A stretch of 37,176 nucleotides of DNA from Candidatus Limicola stercorigallinarum (GTDB lineage: Bacteria > Actinomycetota > Coriobacteriia > Coriobacteriales > Coriobacteriaceae), in contig DVID01000005.1 of the NCBI GenBank assembly GCA_018711625.1, positions 1-37,176 of the forward strand, read 5' to 3'. Under the pieces are notes generated by a model, which did not search any database, was not told the origin of the DNA, and saw only the letters and a program-made list of their open reading frames with translations. A program made the position numbers and the translations under genes. Positions within the stretch are counted from its first letter, which is position 1. Each line of letters opens with the position of its first letter. This document shows positions 7,498 to 15,407 of the stretch, piece by piece.

Positions 7498-8493
7498 TCA
7501 TAAGATGCGGGGTACACCCTCGCCCATCTCCCTCCACCGGCTCGCAATATAGGCAGCGTGCTCGGCCATCAGGTCGTAGCCCAGCAGCTCCTCGCAATCG
7601 ACCGAGACGTTGGAAACCGAGTTGGCATCGATGAAAACGGGTACCGCGTCGGTCTCGATCACATCAAAGCTACCCAGCTCAAAGTCCAACAGCGCCGCCG
7701 CACGCTCCGCCGCCTCAAGAACTGCAACCGGACAGTCGTCGTAGGGCTCGTAGGTGGAACCAAAGTGATAGGACGAGAGACCGTTGGCAGCAATGCTGCG
7801 CCTATGAACGTGCGCGCAGCGGCCCGCCACCAGCTCGATTCGCGTGAGATATCCCGCCCGCGCACGTTCGAAGGACTCAACGATAAAGACCGTGTTGGCC
7901 GGAGCTTCGGCGAGAAACGCGCGCGCCTCTGCCTCATGCGCCAGCACGGCTGTCCGGGCCGAACGGCCACCACAATCGGGTTTGATCACACACGGGAAGC
8001 GCAGCGCACCGGGATCAATCGCCGCCGGCACATCACAGGCATAGATTGCAGGCACCGCGATGCCTGCGCGCGCAAGCTCCTCGGTAGCGGCCCGCTTGCT
8101 CACCTCAAAGGCGTGGGCGCGTCCTGCGTTGATAAGCGGGATGTCAAGTTCTTCTGCACGTCGCACAACCTCGGCCATATGAACATGCGAGGCCCTATGC
8201 CCCCGGGCAAGCGCACTCGCAAAGACGCGGCTCACTAGCAGCTGGCACGCAAGCGCCGCCTCCACCGCGTCGGGCCGCTCCATATCAATCATGCGCACCG
8301 GCACCTCGCGCGCAGCAAGCTCGGCCGCGAGCTTAAAATCAGACCACTCGCTCGACTCGTAGAGCACGCCCACCCAGGCAGCATCGTCCGCCGGTCCGTC
8401 GGCAACATAGGGAACCTGAGCCATCAGCGCCATCGCACCTTCCGCCGCAGCCTCGGCAACGGCGGGCACCACATCGCCCTGCATCTTTGCCAT
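7498..8493 (-). CDS. ATP-grasp domain protein (RimK/D-Ala-ligase-like carboxylate-amine ligase)
   Basis: About 331 residues. An N-terminal pre-grasp domain (about 1-110) is followed by the ATP-grasp fold: AFEVSKRAATEELARAGIAV, the lysine strand FPCVIKPDCGG with a glycine-rich loop, VFIVESFE (adenine pocket), and the metal-binding strand VFIDANSVSN (D and N ligands). Enzymes of this fold activate a carboxylate as acyl phosphate and join it to an amine, thiol or hydroxyl. ATG at 8493 overlaps the ATPase stop (TGATG) with GGAG upstream; ATG at 8505 is possible but has no ribosome site. It sits between the importer genes and the flavin/ferredoxin gene, so its substrate is probably an imported amino acid or a derivative. 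Similar enzymes modify amino acids or make dipeptides; I cannot name the reaction. Confidence 0.8.
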   Translation of the reverse strand: MAKMQGDVVPAVAEAAAEGAMALMAQVPYVADGPADDAAWVGVLYESSEWSDFKLAAELAAREVPVRMIDMERPDAVEAALACQLLVSRVFASALARGHRASHVHMAEVVRRAEELDIPLINAGRAHAFEVSKRAATEELARAGIAVPAIYACDVPAAIDPGALRFPCVIKPDCGGRSARTAVLAHEAEARAFLAEAPANTVFIVESFERARAGYLTRIELVAGRCAHVHRRSIAANGLSSYHFGSTYEPYDDCPVAVLEAAERAAALLDFELGSFDVIETDAVPVFIDANSVSNVSVDCEELLGYDLMAEHAAYIASRWREMGEGVPRIL

Positions 8494-9227
8494 CACACGC
8501 TCCATTCCAACAGCTTGCCCAGAAAGCGCCTGAGCTCAGGTGTGGCAGGCGCGGTAAACACCTGCTCGCTTGGCCCATACTCGGCAAGCTTTCCGCCCGT
8601 AAGAAACGCCACCTTGTCGCACGCGTGGCGGGCAAACCCCATCTCGTGCGTCACCGTGATAAACCGCGTGCCCTCGTTCTTAAGGTCGCGCAAGAGGTCG
8701 AGCACCTCGGTGGTGTACTCAGGGTCGAGCGCGCTCGTGGGTTCGTCGAGCAGAAGCATCCGCGGGCGCGGCGCCACAGCCCGTGCGATAGCCACACGCT
8801 GACGCTGCCCGCCCGAGAGCTGCGCTGGGCGTTTGCCGCCCTCGCCGGCAAGCCCAAAGCGCTCCAGCAGCTCATCGGCACGCGCGTCCGCCGCCTCGGC
8901 ATCCATGCCGTGCACCGCACGCAGCGGCAGCGCGATATTCTCATGGGCGCTCAGATGGTGAAAGAGCCCGCCATCCTGGAAAACAAAGCCCAAGCTCGCC
9001 CGCCAGGGCGCACGCGCCGCCTCCTCGGTAGGCACCGGCTCGCCATCCAGCAGCACCCGGCCCGCACTGGGCGCAAGCAAGCCGCCCAGGATGCGCAACA
9101 GCGTCGACTTGCCCCCGCCCGAAGGCCCGATGATGGCAAGTGTGGTCACCTCGTCGTCAAAATCGATGCCGTCGAGCACAACAGCATCGCCGAAGGAGCG
9201 CGTCAAGCCCTTAAGCTGCATGCGCAT
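8493..9227 (-). CDS. Polar amino acid ABC importer, ATP-binding protein (GlnQ-like)
   Basis: The 244-residue protein has Walker A GPSGGGKST (34-42), Q-loop FVFQDGGLFHH (81-91), signature LSGGQRQR (137-144), Walker B MLLLDEPTSALD (157-168) and the switch histidine in ITVTHEMGFA. The last motif with EMGFAR is characteristic of the GlnQ/HisP amino acid importer group. ATG at 9227 is preceded by AGGAGG seven bases away and overlaps the end of the permease gene by 17 bases, so the two are translationally coupled. The ATP-grasp gene overlaps its stop codon. It powers import through the membrane permease encoded just upstream. Confidence 0.92.
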   Translation of the reverse strand: MRMQLKGLTRSFGDAVVLDGIDFDDEVTTLAIIGPSGGGKSTLLRILGGLLAPSAGRVLLDGEPVPTEEAARAPWRASLGFVFQDGGLFHHLSAHENIALPLRAVHGMDAEAADARADELLERFGLAGEGGKRPAQLSGGQRQRVAIARAVAPRPRMLLLDEPTSALDPEYTTEVLDLLRDLKNEGTRFITVTHEMGFARHACDKVAFLTGGKLAEYGPSEQVFTAPATPELRRFLGKLLEWSV

Positions 9228-9996
9228 AGTCGAGCCTCCTCTCAAAGTAGCGGCTCACAAACATAATGGGCAGAGTGAGGCAAAAATACGCCCCCGCCAA
9301 GAAAAGATAGGTGCCAAAGAGGTTGAACGTGGCAGCGCTAATCTCTTGCATGGTTTGGGTGAGCTCGATCACGGCGATAACCGAGAGGAGCGACGAGTCT
9401 TTGACCATGCTTGCCAGCTGGCCCGTGAGCGCCGGAAGCGTGCGGCTCACCAGCTGGGGCACCACCACGTAGCGCAGGGCCTGCTGACGCGTGAACCCCA
9501 CGGCACGCGCCGCCTCCAACTGCCCCGCGTCGAGCGAATTCAGGCTACCGCGCACAATCTCGGCAATGTAGGCGCCCGAGAAGATAGAGAGGATGATAAT
9601 GCCCGCAACCAGGCGATTCTCTACACCCCAGGCCGTGCCCACAATGTAGAAGAAGAGATAGATCTGGGCCAGCAGCGGTGTACCGCGCATAAGCTTCACG
9701 TACACATCGCACAGGTAGCGCACCGGCAGCACGCGGCTCCCCTGCCCCACCGCAACAGGCAGCCCAATCACGAGGCTCACCACCAAGCTTCCCGCCGCAA
9801 TCTGGAGGGTAAGCAAAAGGCCGTCCAAAATGCGCACCTGATACTGCCCGATGAAGCTGAAGTCGAGCGCCACACCCACCTGTACGAGCGACACCCAGAA
9901 AAAGCCAACGATGAGCGCGCACACCACAAGGTAGCTCACCACCGCCTGCACGGGGTGCGGCCGCTCACCCGGGCACACCACAAAAGGATTGCGCAT
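9211..9996 (-). CDS. Polar amino acid ABC importer, permease (His/Glu/Gln/Arg family)
   Basis: The 261-residue membrane protein has about five to six helices. The first (about residues 20-40) precedes the family core beginning at IGQYQVRILDGLLLTLQI. The MRGTPLLAQIYLFFY segment and the EAA loop EAARAVGFTRQQALRYVVVPQ, which docks onto the ATPase, identify the glutamine/histidine-type permease family. Import permeases of this group work as dimers with two ATPase subunits. Its ATG overlaps the stop codon of the binding-protein gene by one base (TAATG). The usual length for the family is 210-270, so it is complete. Confidence 0.92.
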   Translation of the reverse strand: MRNPFVVCPGERPHPVQAVVSYLVVCALIVGFFWVSLVQVGVALDFSFIGQYQVRILDGLLLTLQIAAGSLVVSLVIGLPVAVGQGSRVLPVRYLCDVYVKLMRGTPLLAQIYLFFYIVGTAWGVENRLVAGIIILSIFSGAYIAEIVRGSLNSLDAGQLEAARAVGFTRQQALRYVVVPQLVSRTLPALTGQLASMVKDSSLLSVIAVIELTQTMQEISAATFNLFGTYLFLAGAYFCLTLPIMFVSRYFERRLDYAHAA

Positions 9997-10892
9997 TATG
10001 CCTCGCCCTCGGTGTCAAAATCAAAGAACCAGCGGAAGCCCAGCTCATCAAAGGCGGCCTTCTCCTCGGCAAGGTACTCATCGGTGAGGCGGTCAAACTC
10101 ACCGTTCTTCTTGCTCTCGGCAATGAAGGCATTTAGCTCTTCGCGCAGCTCGTCGTTGCCCGATGCCACGGCAATGCCCCAGTACTCAGGGTCTTGGAAG
10201 GGAATGAACACCGCCTTGGTGGTATCGGGATTAGCCTGATTGTTGCGGTAGATGGTGAGCTGGTCGTAGAGGAAGCCATCGGCACGGCCCTGCGCCACCT
10301 CGGTTACGCAGGCGCTTTCGTCGGCCAGGCGCAGGATTTGGGCGTTCGCAAGATGCTTGGTGGCATACACGTCACCTGTAGAGCCCGTCTTCACCGCCAC
10401 CGTTTTGTCCGCCTGGTTCAGATCCTCGGCGCTCTCAACGCCCGACTCTGCGCCGGCGAGAATGGCGAGCTGCGCCACGGCATACGGATCGGTGAAGTCA
10501 ACCTCTTCCTCGCGCTCGGGCGTGATGGTGATGGAGCTCATAACGGCATCGGCCTTGCCCGTTTGGAGCGACGGAATCAACCCGTCGAAGCTCACGTTTT
10601 CAATAGTGAGGTCATAGCCATAGGCTGCGGCAAAATCCTCCATAAAGGTGATGGACACACCGGAGGGGTTGCCCGCGTTGTCCTTGCCCTCAAACGGTGG
10701 ATAGGCAAGCTCCATCGCCACGGTAAGGGTCTTGGCGCCCGAACCTGCGGCAGCACTGCCGGCTGATGAGGAGTCAGCAGACGTGCCGGCGTTCGAGCAC
10801 CCGGCAAGTGTCGCAACGGTGCTCACAGAAAACAGGCCAGCAGCTGCAAGAAAGCTTCGGCGGCTCATAGAAGAAACGGGGAAGGTGGACAT
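9996..10892 (-). CDS. Amino acid ABC importer, substrate-binding lipoprotein with twin-arginine-type signal
   Basis: The 298-residue protein starts at ATG 10892 behind AGGAAAGGAACCAATC. Its signal has SRRSFLAAAG (twin arginines at 11-12), a hydrophobic core, and lipobox LAGC with the acylated cysteine at residue 32, then a serine/alanine/glycine-rich linker. The mature part is a type 3 periplasmic-binding domain: LTVAMELAYPPFEGKD, the GLIPSLQTGKADAVMSSITITPEREEEVDFTDPY signature region of the amino acid family, and VAVKTGSTGDVYA. It would be anchored outside the membrane and hand a polar amino acid or similar compound to the permease. The acidic FTDPY and conserved arginine-bearing TITPERE segments fit binding of the alpha-amino and carboxyl groups; the side-chain specificity is not readable. 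Confidence 0.92.
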   Translation of the reverse strand: MSTFPVSSMSRRSFLAAAGLFSVSTVATLAGCSNAGTSADSSSAGSAAAGSGAKTLTVAMELAYPPFEGKDNAGNPSGVSITFMEDFAAAYGYDLTIENVSFDGLIPSLQTGKADAVMSSITITPEREEEVDFTDPYAVAQLAILAGAESGVESAEDLNQADKTVAVKTGSTGDVYATKHLANAQILRLADESACVTEVAQGRADGFLYDQLTIYRNNQANPDTTKAVFIPFQDPEYWGIAVASGNDELREELNAFIAESKKNGEFDRLTDEYLAEEKAAFDELGFRWFFDFDTEGEA

Positions 10893-10939
10893 GATTGGTT
10901 CCTTTCCTGGTACGGGTAGTAGAAAAAGCAACGCAGCGG

Positions 10940-11581
10940 CTACATGTGGGCAGTCGCTGCAGAACGAGCTGATTGGTTAGGCGGTTCTATGGCAGCAAGG
11001 GAAGCCGCAGCGTCCGCGCTGCGCGAGGCATCCGGCTCCGCCGCCTGCGATGGCACGTCCCCGTGCTCGCCACATGCATTTGCACGCCCAAGATTCTCCT
11101 GCATGCGCAGCAGCACGCGCCGTGCAACCTGCGCATCATGGCTGGAAATGCCTTCAGACTGCACCGCCAATAGCCGCTTTGATATGGCGGCAAAACGCGA
11201 ACGCAAGTTGTGTCCTGCTGGAGTAAGCGAAACCATCACCGCCCGGCGGTCATGCGTATTGCGCGCTGTGGTCACGTAACCGGCGGCGACCAAACGCTTG
11301 ACCAGCGCGGTTACCGTCGAGGGATCACGGCCCACACGGTGCGCAAGTTGGCTCATGAGCAAGGCATCCTCCTCAAACAGCTCGCTGAGAATGTCGCCAT
11401 GCGACGTGGCTAGGTTACCCATGCCCGCTGCCGCCATTTCACGAACCAAAAAGTGATTTGCCTGCGTACGCGTGCGTGCAAGCACCGACACAAGATCACA
11501 AGGGAAGGCGTCTTCGGCGGCGGGTGGAGTTGTTGCCGCACAATCTTGCCTCGCGCGCTCAAACGCAACGATGCTCTCCAT
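10940..11581 (-). CDS. MarR family transcriptional regulator
   Basis: The 213-residue protein has the MarR winged helix: helix LLMSQLAHRVGRDPSTVTALVKRLVAAGYV (about 85-115) followed by the wing TTARNTHDRRAVMVSLTPAG, with the D-x-R-A motif near 120-125. Dimerising helices flank it. The C-terminal 45 residues are alanine- and serine-rich and probably unstructured. ATG at 11581 is preceded by AAAGGAACAGCTT. It is the first gene of the importer/ATP-grasp operon and ends 47 bases before the lipoprotein gene. A perfect palindrome inside its own promoter is the expected MarR dimer site, so it most likely represses itself and the operon until a small ligand, perhaps the transported compound, binds. 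That ligand is unknown. Confidence 0.88.
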   Translation of the reverse strand: MESIVAFERARQDCAATTPPAAEDAFPCDLVSVLARTRTQANHFLVREMAAAGMGNLATSHGDILSELFEEDALLMSQLAHRVGRDPSTVTALVKRLVAAGYVTTARNTHDRRAVMVSLTPAGHNLRSRFAAISKRLLAVQSEGISSHDAQVARRVLLRMQENLGRANACGEHGDVPSQAAEPDASRSADAAASLAAIEPPNQSARSAATAHM

Positions 11582-11606
11582 AAGCTGTTCCTTTCTCTTG
11601 CCGCTC

Positions 11607-11634
11607 ATTATACTTTGATATCAAAGTATTTCAA
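11607..11634 (-). promoter_or_regulatory. Promoter and MarR operator of the importer operon
   Basis: Minus-strand TTGAAA (11634-11629) and TATAAT (11612-11607) are separated by 16 bases. A perfect 20-bp palindrome, 11610-11629, with core CTTTGATATCAAAG, fills the spacer and touches both hexamers. A dimeric repressor bound there would exclude RNA polymerase. Confidence 0.8.
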
Positions 11635-11779
11635 GCATAGAAGCAGAGACTTGAGGCGTTGAGCAACTGGTCTCCGCTGGTCTCGTGCCCCGCTCTGGCT
11701 CCTCTCACGCCCCGCTAGAGCGTGCAGCCGCACTCAGCAGCGCCGCCTGCGATCCAAAGGCTCCTTCCGCTAGGCTCAA
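11635..11779. other. Gap upstream of the MarR promoter
   Basis: No gene, RNA or repeat is seen in this stretch between the operon promoter and the hairpin element. Confidence 0.4.
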
Positions 11780-11938
11780 TGTCGAAAAATCACCGTTTTG
11801 AACGACTAAAAATCGTTATGCACCGAAGGCCATTTTCAAGCCGGTTTTATACATGCGTTTCCGCAGGTTGGAGCAAGCTAAAAGATGCGATTTACACGTC
11901 ATCGATAACAGGTCGTACAAAACGGTAATTTTTCGACA
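11780..11938. repeat. Inverted-repeat element with 27-bp ends (159 bp)
   Basis: The left arm 11780-11806 begins TGTCGAAAAATCACC. The right arm 11912-11938 is its reverse complement with two mismatches in 27. The 105-base interior has no open frame of note. It resembles a small non-autonomous mobile element or a structured intergenic repeat. No clear target duplication flanks it. Confidence 0.6.
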
Positions 11939-12173
11939 AAGCAGAGGCCTAAACAAGCCTCAAGCGCCAAACAACGCCGCTGGAACATGCATAATCGCGC
12001 CGATGAGGCGTTGACCGGCTTCCCTTGGGCGACTCTCCTAGAGTCGGCACTCGCCCCACTGATGTATCACACCGTTGACCCCAAACAAGACGCAGCATCC
12101 ACCGGTTGCCGATTACCAAACCTGGGTGAGCGGCTACCCCTTGAAACAGTCCGTCCAACCAAAGTGTTGCGGG
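11939..12173. other. Gap before the PH-domain genes; possible structured region
   Basis: Several short hairpins occur, for example GAGGC..GGCCTC near 11944-11961 and CGACTCT..AGAGTCG near 12030-12046. I matched it against common riboswitches and stable RNAs by eye without success. No frame here is convincing. Confidence 0.3.
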
Positions 12174-12179
12174 TATACT
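12174..12179 (+). promoter_or_regulatory. -10 element upstream of the PH-domain genes
   Basis: TATACT lies 31 bases before the ATG at 12210. I see no good -35 at the right distance, so the assignment is tentative. Confidence 0.35.
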
Positions 12180-12209
12180 GGCGGCAATCGACTTCGCCGG
12201 AGGAATCCC

Positions 12210-12686
12210 ATGGAGCTACCCAGCCATCGTCTCGACCCCCGCATGCTCACCGTGTGGTACCGCAGCTCGTTTGTTCTCATCGCGGGAACGCTCGTATGCA
12301 CCGGCGTTGCCGTGGGGCTCGCTCTTCACTTTGCATGGCCGCTCGTTATCGTGCTCGGCATCGCTGCCGTCATCCTTATCATCGAGCTCATCGACCTGGC
12401 CATAAGCCCGCGCGTTGAATATGCTACCTGGCGCTACGACGTGACTCCCACCGAGGTCGACCTGTACCATGGCGTCCTTGTCAAAAAGCGCATCATTGTG
12501 CCGCTCGTACGCGTGCAGCATGTTGAAACCAAGCAGGGACCGCTCCTCAAGGCGAGCGGTCTGGCTGCGGTGCGCATTTCCACCGCAGGTGAGAGCTTCG
12601 AGATCCCCGGCCTGGCCGAAAACGAGGCGCATGCACTTCGCGACCGGGTGGCCGAACTTGCCCGTCTTGCCAAAGAGGACCTGTAG
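12210..12686 (+). CDS. bPH2-domain membrane protein, YdbS-like
   Basis: The 158-residue protein has two closely spaced membrane helices (about 22-70) followed by a bacterial PH domain (bPH2/DUF304). The domain begins at TWRYDVTPTEVDLYHGVLVKK, with the typical IIVPLVRVQHVETKQG segment and a GLAAVRISTAGESFEIPGL strand pair. ATG at 12210 is set by GGAGGAATCCC just upstream. The next gene starts two bases after its stop, giving the YdbS-YdbT pair arrangement known from Bacillus subtilis, where ydbST contributes to resistance to antimicrobial peptides. The same envelope role here is an inference. Confidence 0.85.
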   Translation: MELPSHRLDPRMLTVWYRSSFVLIAGTLVCTGVAVGLALHFAWPLVIVLGIAAVILIIELIDLAISPRVEYATWRYDVTPTEVDLYHGVLVKKRIIVPLVRVQHVETKQGPLLKASGLAAVRISTAGESFEIPGLAENEAHALRDRVAELARLAKEDL

Positions 12687-12688
12687 CT

Positions 12689-14602
12689 ATGGACCGCCCC
12701 GAACCTCCTGCGCCACATCCTGCGCGCGCCGCCCAAGAAATGGCGGGCGAAAGTCGTACGGCAGTAAAAGCCACTCCTCCTCATGCCGAGCATGTAGCAT
12801 GGGCAGCGGTAGAGCATGCGGCCGATCAGCTCGCCAACCCCAAGCGCTCGCTCCTCGAGACAGATGCCATTGAGCTTGCCGGCGTTCACCGCGCAAGCCC
12901 GCTCTCCATTGTCGCCAGCGCCCTGAGCGGGCTCGGCGCCATCGCAGGTCTTATCCTGCTTGTTCTTATCCGCGGCTTCGTTGATCCCAGCCCTGATGAA
13001 CTCTGCAGCACCGTGCTCCTCGCAGTCGCGCTCCTTGGCCTCTCTGTTATAGGAGCGCTTATCACCTGGCGCACCCGCACCTGGGAACTCACGGACAAAG
13101 GGCTTGTCCTCTCCAGCGGTCTCATCACGCACAAACGCCTCGTTGTGCCCTACGACCATATCCATGCCATCAACACCTCGTCCGGGCTCTTCGAGCGCCT
13201 GCTGGGGCTCATCACGCTCGACCTCGATACCGGAGCGGCCGAAACCGAAGGAGCCACAACCAACATCAAGGGGCTGCAAGCGGGGCTTTCGCGCGCGCTG
13301 CAGGCCGAGCTCTTTCGACGCAAGGCCGCCGTTGCACACGGCATAACCAACGCAACCTCCTTTGGCGTGGCAACCCCACAGGGCAACGGCCTTCCCTATT
13401 GTCACCAGGCAGAAGGGCAGCCAAGCATCCCGGAGCAAGCGGCTCACTCAGAGCAACCAGATGCCGAAACCACCCGTTCCGCACAAGAAGCCGCTGCCTC
13501 GCCCGCCGCACCGGTGCCCCCAGAGCCTCTCGCCACCTACCGCCTCACGCGGCGGCAGCTTCTTCTTGCGGCCGCCTCTCAAACGCACATCTTTACCCAA
13601 GCCGCTGCGTTTGTGATCCTCATCGTCCAAGGCCTCAACTTCCTGCACGAGAGCCGCCTAGTCAGTCTCTCGAATGTAGCCGGCAGCATCGCCGCGCTCA
13701 ACATCGCCATCATCGTGGGAGCGGTGGCTGTCCTGATCGCCGTCGCGCTTGTCGTAGGGCTCGTTGTTTCGCTCGCCATCTCGCTCGTCTCGTGGGCGGG
13801 CTTCCGTGTGCAACGCTTCCCCGACCGCATCACCTTGGAACGCGGCCTGATCGAGCGAGCGGCGCACGCCATCGCACCCGAACGCATCCAATACCTGCGG
13901 CTCGACCAGAATCTCATCCAGCAGGCGCTCGGCTACACACAGGTAAGCGCCGTCGTTGTCAGCGGAACGGGTAACGAGGAAAACAGTTCAACTGCAGGCG
14001 GCGTTGTTCTCCATCCGTTTTTGCCCGTGGACGAGGTGGAAGCTTTCTTGTCGCAAATGGTCCCTGATTATGCCGCCGTGCTCCCCAACACCGCTTTACA
14101 TCCACTTCCCCGCGTTGCATGGCGTCGCCAAGCATTCCGCACGGGGCTTGGGATCATCGTGCTCACAGCGGCACTCGCGAGTGCTGTCTACATAGCTTGC
14201 CAGGTGTTTTTCGCCGGCAACGCATTTACCAACGTCGCCGGCACCGCGCTCACAGTCTGCGCCATCGTCATCGGCGTTATCGCAGCCACCCGGCTCATCA
14301 TCGGAGCTATCCTTCGTTGCCGCGCAAGCCGGATCGGCCACGGGAAGCGGCACCTCGTCATCATCGACGGCGGCACACGCCGCCGCACGTCCATCATCCC
14401 CCGGCACAATCTGCAACATGCAACCCAGGCAGCAAACCCCTTCCAGGAGCGCGCGGGCGTTGCCACGTTCTCGTGCATGACGGCGGCAACCGGCGGCCTC
14501 GCCCTGCGCGACATCACATGCAGCGATGCAGCCGAGCTGCTCGCCTGGCTGCGCCCCAACCCCAACATAGCCAAAAACAACGCGCCTCAGAATGAGCTAT
14601 AA
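12689..14602 (+). CDS. Multi-bPH2-domain membrane protein, YdbT-like
   Basis: The 637-residue protein has three bPH2-like segments, each after a pair of membrane helices. The first starts at TWELTDKGLVLSSGLITHKR (about 130-205), the second at ITLERGLIERAAHAIAPERI (about 380-440), and the third at HLVIIDGGTRRRTSIIPRHN (about 555-625). A poorly conserved linker of about 60 residues rich in proline, alanine and glutamine separates the first two units. The N-terminal 55 residues are also low complexity. The start two bases behind the previous stop uses GAGGACC as ribosome site and could be a few codons later. YdbT-type proteins are membrane anchored with their PH domains likely cytoplasmic. It overlaps tail to tail with the broken permease gene by six bases. 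Confidence 0.82.
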   Translation: MDRPEPPAPHPARAAQEMAGESRTAVKATPPHAEHVAWAAVEHAADQLANPKRSLLETDAIELAGVHRASPLSIVASALSGLGAIAGLILLVLIRGFVDPSPDELCSTVLLAVALLGLSVIGALITWRTRTWELTDKGLVLSSGLITHKRLVVPYDHIHAINTSSGLFERLLGLITLDLDTGAAETEGATTNIKGLQAGLSRALQAELFRRKAAVAHGITNATSFGVATPQGNGLPYCHQAEGQPSIPEQAAHSEQPDAETTRSAQEAAASPAAPVPPEPLATYRLTRRQLLLAAASQTHIFTQAAAFVILIVQGLNFLHESRLVSLSNVAGSIAALNIAIIVGAVAVLIAVALVVGLVVSLAISLVSWAGFRVQRFPDRITLERGLIERAAHAIAPERIQYLRLDQNLIQQALGYTQVSAVVVSGTGNEENSSTAGGVVLHPFLPVDEVEAFLSQMVPDYAAVLPNTALHPLPRVAWRRQAFRTGLGIIVLTAALASAVYIACQVFFAGNAFTNVAGTALTVCAIVIGVIAATRLIIGAILRCRASRIGHGKRHLVIIDGGTRRRTSIIPRHNLQHATQAANPFQERAGVATFSCMTAATGGLALRDITCSDAAELLAWLRPNPNIAKNNAPQNEL

Positions 14603-15349
14603 GCGCCTCTCGCGCTCGGCTGCCAGCTCCGCAGCGAAACGCCGGCATGCCCAGCGCGCGAAAACACCGGCGGCAATCGTCCAAACAGCGGCGCACACCA
14701 CAAGAACGGGCACGGGCGCCATTGGCGCCATCCCCAGGCTAGCGCCCAAGAGCTCCGCCGCAGGACCAAGCGGCCAAAACCAGGTGAACGCACGGATTGT
14801 GCCGGATAAAAAGGAGAGCATGGGGGCCACGGCGATCAACGTGATGGGAACAGCAAGCACGCTCGAAGACATCTGCTCGCGAGCCAAAAGGCCACATGCA
14901 AGCCCTATGAGAAGCAACGGTTGAGCAGCCACCGCGGCGAAGAGCACGAATCCCGCCACCTCAAACGGCGCATAACCCAAAAGCGCGAAACTTGCCATCT
15001 CGGTCACAAGCGTGACGCAGGTGGCCGCAAACTATTTGGAAAAGGCCAGCTCAGGCACAGTAACGCCCGCCTCGGCCAGCGTGAGGTGCACGCCGTGCTC
15101 GCGTTCCTCCGCCATCACGTAGAGCTCCACCACCGTGCCTGAAAAGGCCGGGACAACGCTCAGCGCGGTCACCGCCGCAAACGCAGCCGCCTCATCTCCT
15201 CCCAGCTGAGAGGAACCCGCAATGATAGTTCCCACGAAAGCCGTCAGCAGCGCGCCCGCAACACACGACATGAGCACCGTAGGGTTGCGCGCGGCATCAG
15301 CCAGGTCGCGCACAACAAGCGCGCGTATGTTTCGCAAGCTCTTTCCCAT
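14597..15349 (-). pseudogene. ABC-2 permease gene interrupted by an in-frame TAG
   Basis: From ATG at 15349 the frame encodes a permease N-terminus (residues 1-105, two helices, ending PELAFSK), then TAG at 15032-15034. Without any shift it goes on as FAATCVTLVTEMASFALLGY and four further helices to a normal TAG at 14597. Ignoring the internal stop gives 250 residues. The intact permease encoded at 17808-18569 is 253 residues and aligns along its whole length: RALVVRDLADAARNPT against RALASKDLVDLFKNPT, and LAFSK-stop-FAA against VAISKGVVA. The lesion is therefore a single nonsense codon in an otherwise preserved gene. A leftward TATGAT lies six bases before the ATG, so the transcript may be leaderless. 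The start faces the LytTR gene across only 58 bases. Confidence 0.82.
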
Positions 15350-15407
15350 GGCGACATCATACCCGATATACTTTACTTCGTCCGCACCCTAGCCAAGGAG
15401 GCCACTC

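Noticed and set aside
11941-12170. Possible cobalamin or glycine riboswitch on the minus strand
   Set aside because: GGGAAGCCGG- and GGAGAGTC-like words occur, but the other conserved blocks of these riboswitches are absent and no leftward gene follows to be controlled.
5970-15349. Reassignment of TAG to an amino acid in this genome
   Set aside because: TAG ends about half of the complete genes here, including highly expressed-type ones, so it must normally terminate.
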